Source: Alphaproteobacteria bacterium (lineage in GTDB: Bacteria > Pseudomonadota > Alphaproteobacteria > Sphingomonadales > Emcibacteraceae). From it: a stretch of 28,999 nucleotides of DNA. The notes under the pieces are model-generated. The model saw only the letters and a list, made by a program, of their open reading frames with translations. It was not told where the DNA came from and did not search any database. The first letter of the stretch is position 1. Each line of letters opens with the position of its first letter. Positions 22,107 to 28,999 of the stretch are shown here, piece after piece. The translations under genes and the position numbers were made by a program. The stretch is taken from assembly GCA_002401545.1 (NCBI GenBank), contig NVTJ01000019.1:1-28999 (forward strand), given 5' to 3'.

Positions 22107-24497
22107 ATGAAATTCACCCTTTCATGGCTCAAAGAACATCTTGATACGGATGCTGATGTAAATGGGATTTCCGAGAAACTGACCGCCATCGGGCTGGAGG
22201 TTGAGGAAATTCACAATCCGGCAGATGATCTGGCCCCCTTCGTCATTGCCGAAGTATTGGAAGCTGCCCCCCATCCCGATGCGGATAAATTACAGGTTCT
22301 AAAGGTGAACACCGGAACCGAAACTCTGCAGGTTGTCTGCGGCGCACCCAACGCACGGGCAGGCCTGAAGGGGGCCTTTGCCCCCTCCGGTGCCACCATT
22401 CCGTCCAACGGCATGAAACTCAGACCCACCAGAATTCGCGGCGTTGAGTCCAATGGCATGATGTGTTCGGAGCAGGAATTGGGCCTTGGCGACAATCATG
22501 ACGGCATCATTGATCTGCCCGCAGACGCCCCGGTGGGCACCCGGTTTTCTGACTATATGCGTATGGATGATCCGGTGATCGAGATTGCCATCACGCCCAA
22601 TCATCAGGATGCCCTCGGCATTTACGGCATCGCCCGTGATCTTGCGGCAGCCGGCATTGGCACCCTGAAGGCGCAGAATATTACCACCATAAAAGGCGCT
22701 TTTGGCTGCCCGCAAAAGGTCGTTCTGGAAAATCCGGAGGCGTGCCCGGTCTTTGCCGGACGCCTGATTCGCGGCATTAAAAATGGCCCAAGCCCCGAAT
22801 GGCTTCAAAAGAAACTCCGCGCCCTTGGCATGAAACCCATATCCATTCTGGTCGATATTACCAACTTCCTGACCTATGACATGGCGCGTCCGCTTCATGT
22901 TTTTGATGCCGACAGGATTCAGGGAGATATTGTGGTCCGCCTGTCCAAAGCAGGGGAAACTCTTGCGGCACTGGATGACGGGGAATATACTCTTGATGAT
23001 GGATTCTGTGTGATCACCGACGACAGTGGTGTCATTGGCCTTGGCGGCGTCATGGGCGGTATCAGCACCGCCTGTCAGCCGGATACGGTCAATGTATTTC
23101 TGGAAGCCGCCTGGTTTGACCCCATCACCATTGCCATGGCCGGACGGGCGCTGGGCATTGACAGTGACGCCCGTTACCGTTTTGAACGCGGGGTAGATCC
23201 TGAAACCATGCTGCCGGGTATTGAACTTGCCACAAAGCTGATCCTTGATATATGCGGTGGGGAGCCCAGTGAGGTGATTGTCACGGGTGAAGCCCCGGTC
23301 ATTTCAAAAATGGTTGCCCTGCGCCCGGGCCGTGTCAACCACCTTGGCGGTGTGAATGTGACGAAAGAGGAAATCACGAAAATCCTGCGCCGTCTTGGTT
23401 TTCAAGTCACCAAAAATAGTGACCTGCTTGATGTTATCATCCCGTCATGGCGCTGTGATATTGACGGTGAGGCCGATCTGGTGGAGGAAGTCCTGCGTAT
23501 TCATGGTTTCGAACATATCCGTTCCACGCCGTTGCCCCCCGCCAGCCGGGACATCGACACCGGCCTGAATGCCATGCAAAAGCGGGTGCGGATTGCCAAA
23601 CGCAGCGCCGCAGGTCAGGGATTGCGCGAAGCTGTAACATGGTCATTCCTGCCGTCCGCACAGACCAGATTATTTGCTGAGCTGAAACCGGAACTGGTGC
23701 TTGGCAACCCGATCAGTTCCGATCTGGATGCCATGCGGCCGAACCTGCTGCCAAACCTGATCACGGCTGTCCGGCGTAATATGGACCGGGGGTTTAAAAA
23801 TGTGGCCCTGTTTGAATGCGGCAACCAATTTGCCGATGATACGCCAGCGGGACAATCATTAATCCTTGCCGGGGTGCGGCGGGGCCAAAGCGGGGCCAAA
23901 CATTGGAACAGCACACCGAAAGATGTGGACGCCTTCACGGCCAAAAGAGATGCCGAGATCATATTGAGGGCTATCGGAGTCAAAATCGACAATGCCCAGG
24001 TCGTGGCCGAAGCCCCGCCATGGTATCACCCGGGGCGTAGCGGGACGATCCGTCTCGGTCCAAAAAATATTCTGGCGTGGTTTGGCGAAATTCATCCCGC
24101 CATATGCACGGCGCTTGATGTCAAGGGACCATTGGTGGGATTTGAAATCCTGCTGGAAGACATTCCTTTGCCAAAGGCCAAAAACGGCAATAGTCGCGGA
24201 CCACTCAAAGCATCTGATTTTCAGGCCGTGGAACGGGATTTTGCCTTTGTGGTTGACCGGGATGTGACGGCGGCTGACCTGATCAAAGCTGTGCGCGGCG
24301 CTGACAGGAAGCTCTGCCACGATGTCACCCTGTTTGATGTATATGTTGGGTCCGGTATCAGAGAAAATCAGAAATCTGTCGCCATCAGCGTTAAATTGCA
24401 GGCCATAGATAAAACATTAACCGAAGAAGAAATCGAATTATTTTCGTCAACGGTCATTGCCAATGTCCAAAAAAGAACTGGCGGAATTTTACGTTAA
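22107..24497 (+). CDS. pheT: Phenylalanyl-tRNA synthetase beta subunit
   Basis: 796 residues with the full domain series. The EMAP/OB-type tRNA-binding domain (about 40-150) has VLEAAPHPDADKLQVLKVNTG and GVESNGMMCSEQELGLG. The B3/4 editing region follows at about 205-380. The B5 domain (about 400-480) has LGGVNVTKEEITKILRRLGF and IPSWRCDIDGEADLVEEVLRIHGF. A class II-like domain comes next, and the ferredoxin-fold anticodon-binding domain closes the protein (from about 700: SDFQAVERDFAFVVDRDVTAADL). The start is fixed by GGGGAG 8 nt upstream, and part of that ribosome-binding site lies in the right-hand repeat of the pheS insertion. It is cotranscribed with pheS. Confidence 0.97.
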   Translation: MKFTLSWLKEHLDTDADVNGISEKLTAIGLEVEEIHNPADDLAPFVIAEVLEAAPHPDADKLQVLKVNTGTETLQVVCGAPNARAGLKGAFAPSGATIPSNGMKLRPTRIRGVESNGMMCSEQELGLGDNHDGIIDLPADAPVGTRFSDYMRMDDPVIEIAITPNHQDALGIYGIARDLAAAGIGTLKAQNITTIKGAFGCPQKVVLENPEACPVFAGRLIRGIKNGPSPEWLQKKLRALGMKPISILVDITNFLTYDMARPLHVFDADRIQGDIVVRLSKAGETLAALDDGEYTLDDGFCVITDDSGVIGLGGVMGGISTACQPDTVNVFLEAAWFDPITIAMAGRALGIDSDARYRFERGVDPETMLPGIELATKLILDICGGEPSEVIVTGEAPVISKMVALRPGRVNHLGGVNVTKEEITKILRRLGFQVTKNSDLLDVIIPSWRCDIDGEADLVEEVLRIHGFEHIRSTPLPPASRDIDTGLNAMQKRVRIAKRSAAGQGLREAVTWSFLPSAQTRLFAELKPELVLGNPISSDLDAMRPNLLPNLITAVRRNMDRGFKNVALFECGNQFADDTPAGQSLILAGVRRGQSGAKHWNSTPKDVDAFTAKRDAEIILRAIGVKIDNAQVVAEAPPWYHPGRSGTIRLGPKNILAWFGEIHPAICTALDVKGPLVGFEILLEDIPLPKAKNGNSRGPLKASDFQAVERDFAFVVDRDVTAADLIKAVRGADRKLCHDVTLFDVYVGSGIRENQKSVAISVKLQAIDKTLTEEEIELFSSTVIANVQKRTGGILR

Positions 24498-24580
24498 TGT
24501 CTTTCCTTTTTAATTAACTTTATATCAATGTCGTTCCATTAAGCTCACAGGCTGTATGATGATTGCTGAAGTAGAGAGTT

Positions 24581-25561
24581 ATGGCCGAAAAGACAAAAGA
24601 CATTAAAATTCCCCTTAAGTTAAGATTTAAAACATGGTGGGAAGGGTATGACCTTGATGATGTTAAGGGGCGCCTAAAGGCGCTTCAGAAGGATGAGACA
24701 TCAGAGAGTAGCCGTGACGATCATTCCGGTTCCCGTGACGGTAATGCAAAAGAACAAACCGCCAGCCGGCCATGGGGCAAGCTGCGGATGGAAATGAGCC
24801 AGCTCATCTGGGGCGATGGCTACTGCGGACCCGGTGGCAAAGAACATATCGCCACGATGTGCAAACTTCTGACCCTGAATTCTGAAATGAGCGCAATTAT
24901 CATCGGCGCGGGATTTGGCGGACCGGCACGGGTTCTGGCCGAAGAATTTGGTGTCTGGATTACCGGCTTTGAACTCTCCAAAGAACTTGCGGAACAGGGT
25001 ATGCAGATGTCCACGGACGCAGGGCTGGCCTCAAAAGCCATCATTCGTCATCTGGACCCGGAACAGAATGACCCGTTTGACCGCCTCTATGACCGTGGTT
25101 TTTCCAAAGAAGCGCTCTATGGTTTCCCGGACAAAGCAAAAATCCTGAAGGATATTTATAATACCTTGAAAGACGGAAGCCTGTTCCTGATTACGGATTA
25201 CACGCTGTCGGATATATCGGCTCTGGAAAACCCGGATGTCCAGAAATGGCTGAGACAGGAAGCCACCCAACCCTACCCCGTAACGGCAAAAAATATGAAG
25301 GCGGCCCTGGAAAAAACCGGCTTTGTCATTCGGGTCAATGAAGATATTTCCGGGGAATATGTGGGTCTCATCGAAGGCAGTTGGTCAAAAGCGGCCGTCG
25401 TTGCCCAGCAATTGGCAAAAAAAGGGGAAGAGGGTACAGAAGCCATAAAGACGCTCATGGAAGAGGCAGAATATTGGGCCTTAAGGGCAAAACTGCTGAA
25501 GGACGGCGTTATCCATGTCTGGCGCTTTCTGGCCAACAAGCCCAATAAAGAAATACGTTAA
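24581..25561 (+). CDS. SAM-dependent methyltransferase (class I fold)
   Basis: 326 residues. A basic/acidic, low-complexity N-terminal stretch (about 30-65, Ser/Asp/Arg-rich) precedes LIWGDGYCGPGGKEHIATMCKLLTL. The SAM-binding motif I is AIIIGAGFGGPARVLAEEFG at about 106-124, with the acidic residue after beta-2 in ITGFELSKELAEQG. Further blocks are FDRLYDRGFSKEALYGFPDKAKILKDIYNTLKDGSLFLITDYTL and the C-terminal DGVIHVWRFLA. The acceptor is unknown; the pattern is nearest to small-molecule or phospholipid-base N-methyltransferases. GAGAG lies before the ATG. It lies between pheT and lepA on the same strand. Confidence 0.8.
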   Translation: MAEKTKDIKIPLKLRFKTWWEGYDLDDVKGRLKALQKDETSESSRDDHSGSRDGNAKEQTASRPWGKLRMEMSQLIWGDGYCGPGGKEHIATMCKLLTLNSEMSAIIIGAGFGGPARVLAEEFGVWITGFELSKELAEQGMQMSTDAGLASKAIIRHLDPEQNDPFDRLYDRGFSKEALYGFPDKAKILKDIYNTLKDGSLFLITDYTLSDISALENPDVQKWLRQEATQPYPVTAKNMKAALEKTGFVIRVNEDISGEYVGLIEGSWSKAAVVAQQLAKKGEEGTEAIKTLMEEAEYWALRAKLLKDGVIHVWRFLANKPNKEIR

Positions 25562-25620
25562 GCCGTTACCCCCTATTATCCCCTTGTAATGCCGGTCCAA
25601 TGAATGATAAAAGCCCTGTC

Positions 25621-27426
25621 ATGACCGAACTTAGCAAAATAAGAAATTTCTCCATCATCGCCCATATCGATCACGGAAAATCTACATTAGCCGACCGCAT
25701 GATCCAGCAATGCGAAGGCCTGACCGACCGTGAAATGAAAAATCAGGTGCTGGACAGCATGGATATTGAGCGCGAGCGCGGCATCACCATCAAGGCCCAG
25801 ACCGTGCGCCTGACCTATAAGGCCCATGACGGAGAGACCTATATCCTCAACCTGATGGATACGCCGGGCCATGTGGATTTCGCTTACGAAGTCAGCCGCT
25901 GTCTTTATGCCTGCGAAGGCTCACTCCTGGTGGTGGATGCCTCTCAGGGGGTCGAGGCCCAGACCCTGGCCAATGTTTATCAGGCCATTGATAATGATCA
26001 CGAAATAGTTCCCGTCCTCAATAAAATAGACCTGCCCGCCGCCGAGCCTGAACAGGTTCGCGCCCAGATAGAGGATGTGATCGGCATTGATGCCAGCGGT
26101 GCCATCAAAGTATCCGCCAAAACCGGCGAAGGCATTGACGAACTCTTGAACAACCTGGTGGAAATCCTGCCGCCGCCCAAGGGCGATGTCGATGCGCCCT
26201 TAAAGGCCCTGCTGGTGGATAGCTGGTATGATACCTACCTCGGTGTCATGGTCCTGATCCGGGTCATCGACGGCAAAATCCGCAAAGGCATGAAGATCAA
26301 AATGATGGTCGCTGACACGGTGCATATTCTGGACCGGGTCGGGGTATTCACCCCCAAGGAAGTCCTGGTGGATGAGCTGGGACCGGGTGAGATTGGTTTC
26401 TTCACCGCCTCCATCAAGGAAGTGTCCCAGACCCATGTGGGCGACACCATCACCGAATTCAAGAATGAGACAGCGGAACCCCTGCCCGGCTTCAAGCCGG
26501 TGCAGAGTGTGGTTTTCTGTGGGATGTTTCCTGCCGATGCCGCCGATTTTGAAACCCTGCGCGACAGTATGCACAAATTGCGGCTCAATGACGCGAGCTT
26601 TACCTTTGAGACCGAAACCTCGACCGCGCTCGGCTATGGTTTCCGCTGCGGCTTTCTCGGCCTGCTGCATCTGGAGATCATTCAGGAACGGCTGACAAGA
26701 GAGTTTGATCTGGATATTATCACCACATCACCCAGCGTGATCTATAAATTGTACCTCAATAAGGGTGATGTGAAGAAACTGCATAATCCGGCCGACTTTC
26801 CCGATCCGGTCTATATAGACCATATTGAGGAGCCATGGATATTGGCGACCATTCTGGTGCCCGACGAATATCTGGGATCAGTACTGAAACTGTGTCAGGA
26901 CAAGCGCGGCGAGCAGGTGGAACTCACCTATGCCGGAAATCGTGCCATGCTGACCTATAAACTGCCCCTGAACGAGGTGGTCTATGATTTCTATGACAAA
27001 CTGAAATCCATCTCACGCGGCTATGCCAGTTTTAACTATCAGATGGACGGCTACCGGGAAGGTGATCTGGTGAAGCTGAATATTCTGGTCAATGGGGAGC
27101 CGGTGGATGCCCTTGGCATGATGGTTCACAGATCACAGGCTGATTTCCGGGGCCGCGCATTATGTGCGCGCCTGAAAGACCTGATCCCGCGCCAACTGTT
27201 CAAGATACCGGTACAGGCCGCCATCGGTGGCAAGGTCATCGCCCGCGAAACCATCAGCGCCATGCGCAAGGACGTGACCGCCAAATGCTACGGCGGCGAC
27301 ATCAGCCGCAAGAAGAAGCTGCTGGAAAAGCAGAAAAAAGGCAAAAAGAAAATGCGGCTCTACGGTAATGTGGAGATACCGCATTCGGCGTTTATTGCGG
27401 CGTTGAAAATGGGGGATGACAAGTAA
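25621..27426 (+). CDS. lepA: Elongation factor 4 (LepA)
   Basis: A membrane-associated translational GTPase that acts in initiation/back-translocation and 30S biogenesis. G1 is AHIDHGKST (about 14-22), the switch regions ERERGITIKAQ and MDTPGHVDFAYEV, and G4 NKIDLP. The LepA-specific C-terminal domain is clear (MDGYREGDLVKLNILVNGEPVDAL, KDLIPRQLFKIPVQAAIGGKVIARETI, DVTAKCYGGDISRKKKLLEKQKKGKKKMR). I chose the ATG at 25621 (601 residues, family-like MTELSKIRNFSII); an ATG at 25600 adds seven residues. Neither has a clear ribosome-binding site. Confidence 0.96.
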   Translation: MTELSKIRNFSIIAHIDHGKSTLADRMIQQCEGLTDREMKNQVLDSMDIERERGITIKAQTVRLTYKAHDGETYILNLMDTPGHVDFAYEVSRCLYACEGSLLVVDASQGVEAQTLANVYQAIDNDHEIVPVLNKIDLPAAEPEQVRAQIEDVIGIDASGAIKVSAKTGEGIDELLNNLVEILPPPKGDVDAPLKALLVDSWYDTYLGVMVLIRVIDGKIRKGMKIKMMVADTVHILDRVGVFTPKEVLVDELGPGEIGFFTASIKEVSQTHVGDTITEFKNETAEPLPGFKPVQSVVFCGMFPADAADFETLRDSMHKLRLNDASFTFETETSTALGYGFRCGFLGLLHLEIIQERLTREFDLDIITTSPSVIYKLYLNKGDVKKLHNPADFPDPVYIDHIEEPWILATILVPDEYLGSVLKLCQDKRGEQVELTYAGNRAMLTYKLPLNEVVYDFYDKLKSISRGYASFNYQMDGYREGDLVKLNILVNGEPVDALGMMVHRSQADFRGRALCARLKDLIPRQLFKIPVQAAIGGKVIARETISAMRKDVTAKCYGGDISRKKKLLEKQKKGKKKMRLYGNVEIPHSAFIAALKMGDDK

Positions 27427-27470
27427 GTCTCTTGTTTTTTAGTGATGGCCGGATATAAACGCCCTGCGCT

Positions 27471-28109
27471 CTAAAACCCGCCACAGCAGAAATCAACCAG
27501 CCGGTCACGGGTTTCTTGCCACGTGCCAACCTTGCAGGCCTTATGGGATAACAGGCTGATCCTGTGCAAATGATTGATGGTATGGTGCATCACACCCATC
27601 ATAAAATGAATACGCCAGTAAATATCCTCCTCGCCCAGGCCGGGATTTATTTTCTGGAAATAGGGCACAAACCGGTCAAAAACATCCACCTCCTGTCGCA
27701 ATACATTGTCCATATCGCTGGCCTCGTCAAGATAAGCCCGCGCCAGAAACCGGATATATACCGACAAGCCCTTTTCTTCATCACAAAGCCAGAATATGGG
27801 CGGGGTCAGCATGGCGCTTATCAATTCCCTGAGGGTAACCTCCCGCCCCCCGGTCTGCGCTTTTTCATCTGCTTCATGCAATAGATGCAGCCGCTCATGA
27901 TTCATCAATGTCGCCCGGCGCACATATACCGACTGGAACAGACCCTTTTTAGAGCCAAAATAATAATTCACCGCCGATAAATTAACATCCGCTTTTGACG
28001 TTACGGCGCGAATGGAAACACTCGCAAAGCTTCCATTGGCGAATAATCCTTCAGAAACATCAAGAATTCTCTCCCTGGCATCCGACCCTGCTGATTTTTT
28101 TATTTTCAT
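27471..28109 (-). CDS. TetR-family transcriptional regulator, PsrA-like
   Basis: 212 residues. The N-terminal helix-turn-helix (about 10-58: ARERILDVSEGLFANGSFASVSIRAVTSKADVNLSAVNYYFGSKKGLFQSVYVRR) contains the TSKA-V-NL-AVNY-FGSK run shared with PsrA-type fatty-acid sensors. The helical C-terminal domain would bind a ligand and dimerise. An AAAC-N4-GTTT motif, resembling the PsrA operator, lies about 58 bp upstream of the start, suggesting autoregulation. Ligand and targets are inferred only. It lies downstream of pssA on the same strand and converges on lepA. Confidence 0.85.
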   Translation of the reverse strand: MKIKKSAGSDARERILDVSEGLFANGSFASVSIRAVTSKADVNLSAVNYYFGSKKGLFQSVYVRRATLMNHERLHLLHEADEKAQTGGREVTLRELISAMLTPPIFWLCDEEKGLSVYIRFLARAYLDEASDMDNVLRQEVDVFDRFVPYFQKINPGLGEEDIYWRIHFMMGVMHHTINHLHRISLLSHKACKVGTWQETRDRLVDFCCGGF

Positions 28110-28164
28110 TTCTGACCTGCTTTTCAGGAATTTATTATTGAGGTAAATTATTTCATACCCTGTT

Positions 28165-28180
28165 TAAAACATACGTTTAG
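28165..28180. promoter_or_regulatory. Candidate operator of the TetR-family regulator
   Basis: AAAC-ATAC-GTTT (28167-28178), an inverted repeat with 4-nt spacing in the promoter region of the regulator gene. It matches the core of the PsrA consensus (AAAC-N2-4-GTTT) but lacks its flanking G/C. Confidence 0.35.
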
Positions 28181-28203
28181 AATGACAAAAGTGCAAGATG
28201 ATT

Positions 28204-28999
28204 TTATTCTTTATCAGCACTGTTCGGATCGGGGTCTTCTGTTGGGGCCGGGGTATTCTGTTGGGGGGCGGTTGTTTTTTTGGCGCTGCGGCCAAACCTT
28301 CTTCTGTGGCGGACCATGGCCATGGGGATCGTTATAATATATAATAATCCAACCACCGACATTGTTGCCCATATATGGGTTACCAGAAGGGTTGCCAATA
28401 TGGAAATGCCCAGAAGATAAAATAATACATACTTCCGGTTTATGCTTAATTTCTTGAAGGAAAATGTCGGAACGCTGCTCACCGTCAAGGCCGCTATAAC
28501 ACCCAGATAAATGATACAGAAAACCGGGTTCTTCAGGAATTCAATATCGGTCAGGAAATACAGGATCATTGGCCATAATGCCAATGCCGCCGATGCCGGC
28601 GCCGGAATGCCGGAAAAATAATCCCGCTGCTCCTCGTCATCCGCATTTTTATCGTCGTTCATGGTATTAAACCGGGCAAGGCGTAAAGCCATGGCTGTGG
28701 TAAAAATCAGGGCCAGAAGCCAACCTATCCCCTTCACATCCCGGAGCGCCCAGGTATACATAATCACTGCCGGGGCGACGCCAAAGCTGACGATGTCTGA
28801 CAGGGAATCCAGTTCCGCACCGAATTTGGACGTGCCCTTCAACAACCGCGCCATCCGGCCATCCAGACCGTCAAGCACCCCTGCAATCAGGACCGCGAGT
28901 ACCGCCCCCTCCCACCGGCCAAGAATGGCAAACCTCAGGGCCGACATTCCGGCACATATGGCCAGTATGGTTATGGCATTGGGCACCAGACTTCGGATG
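28204..28999 (-). CDS. pssA: CDP-diacylglycerol-serine O-phosphatidyltransferase (PssA), 5' end outside the window
   Basis: Makes phosphatidylserine from CDP-diacylglycerol and serine in the inner membrane. The CDP-alcohol phosphotransferase motif D-G-x2-A-R-x8-G-x3-D-x3-D is read in DGLDGRMARLLKGTSKFGAELDSLSD. Several hydrophobic segments span the rest (IGWLLALIFTTAMALRLA, ALALWPMILYFL, VFCIIYLGVIAALTV, VLFYLLGISILATLLV, VVGLLYIITIPMAM). The C-terminal tail is basic, then Pro/Asp-rich. The apparent start at 28986 is an internal GTG: the frame continues upstream as IRSLVPNAIT, the conserved pre-helix of the family, to the window end, so the true start lies outside. Confidence 0.92.
   Translation of the reverse strand, partial: IRSLVPNAITILAICAGMSALRFAILGRWEGAVLAVLIAGVLDGLDGRMARLLKGTSKFGAELDSLSDIVSFGVAPAVIMYTWALRDVKGIGWLLALIFTTAMALRLARFNTMNDDKNADDEEQRDYFSGIPAPASAALALWPMILYFLTDIEFLKNPVFCIIYLGVIAALTVSSVPTFSFKKLSINRKYVLFYLLGISILATLLVTHIWATMSVVGLLYIITIPMAMVRHRRRFGRSAKKTTAPQQNTPAPTEDPDPNSADKE

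Noticed and set aside
28984..28986. GTG as the pssA start
   Set aside because: The frame continues upstream with the conserved IRSLVPNAIT segment to the window end, so the GTG is an internal valine codon.
1..28999. tRNA, rRNA, CRISPR array, insertion sequence, integrase or toxin-antitoxin pair
   Set aside because: No cloverleaf with a T-loop signature, no regularly spaced repeats, no transposase or integrase motif, and no convincing toxin-antitoxin pair were seen on either strand.

Overview
The window looks like a chromosomal segment of an alphaproteobacterium of about 50% GC. Supporting markers are COQ9 beside rpsU, a TrcR (DUF1013) cell-cycle regulator, a DUF3126 protein, two YdcH/DUF465 proteins, an FzlA-type GST next to queG, and a terminase/portal pair most like the Rhodobacter-type gene transfer agent (GTA) head genes. 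I cannot assign a genus; nothing contradicts an Emcibacter/Kordiimonas-like marine lineage.

Layout. Positions 1-2.9 kb (minus strand) hold the start of a GTA-like head cluster: small terminase, large terminase and portal. The portal frame closes early, and a second open frame runs off the window edge. Between 2.9 and 3.35 kb lies an AT-rich, gene-free stretch. It carries a minus-strand promoter and terminator just ahead of the small terminase gene, and a plus-strand promoter followed by a chain of hairpins and a strong terminator, which I read as a candidate small RNA. Positions 3.35-5.7 kb hold a 59-residue ORF and a minus-strand GNAT / YheT-like hydrolase / lipoprotein operon. Positions 5.7-9.9 kb hold rpsU diverging from coq9, a PEP-CTERM protein gene behind a near-perfect sigma-54 promoter, purE without purK, a small GGDEF protein and two divergent DUF465 genes. 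Positions 10-16.2 kb hold trcR, a secreted protein with DUF3126, fzlA, queG, a small lysine-rich secreted protein, a TPR protein, and a convergent NAD-epimerase/hydrolase pair that overlaps by 98 bp.

Positions 16.3-24.5 kb hold the classical translation cluster thrS-infC-rpmI-rplT-pheS-pheT. It is interrupted between infC and rpmI by a minus-strand TraB/GumN gene and by a candidate small RNA whose promoter is embedded in the infC terminator. infC starts at a non-canonical AUA behind a perfect AGGAGG, which is the signature of IF3 autoregulation. pheS carries an in-frame, 75-nt, GC-rich palindromic insertion that adds 25 residues to the protein's C-terminus. Positions 24.6-29.0 kb hold a SAM methyltransferase, lepA, a PsrA-like TetR regulator and a phosphatidylserine synthase gene cut by the window end.

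Most of the segment is housekeeping: translation, queuosine modification, ubiquinone and phospholipid synthesis, and cell-cycle control. The accessory signals are the GTA head genes, the sigma-54/PEP-CTERM unit, the palindromic insertion in pheS and the candidate RNAs. I saw no tRNA, rRNA, CRISPR array, integrase or insertion sequence.
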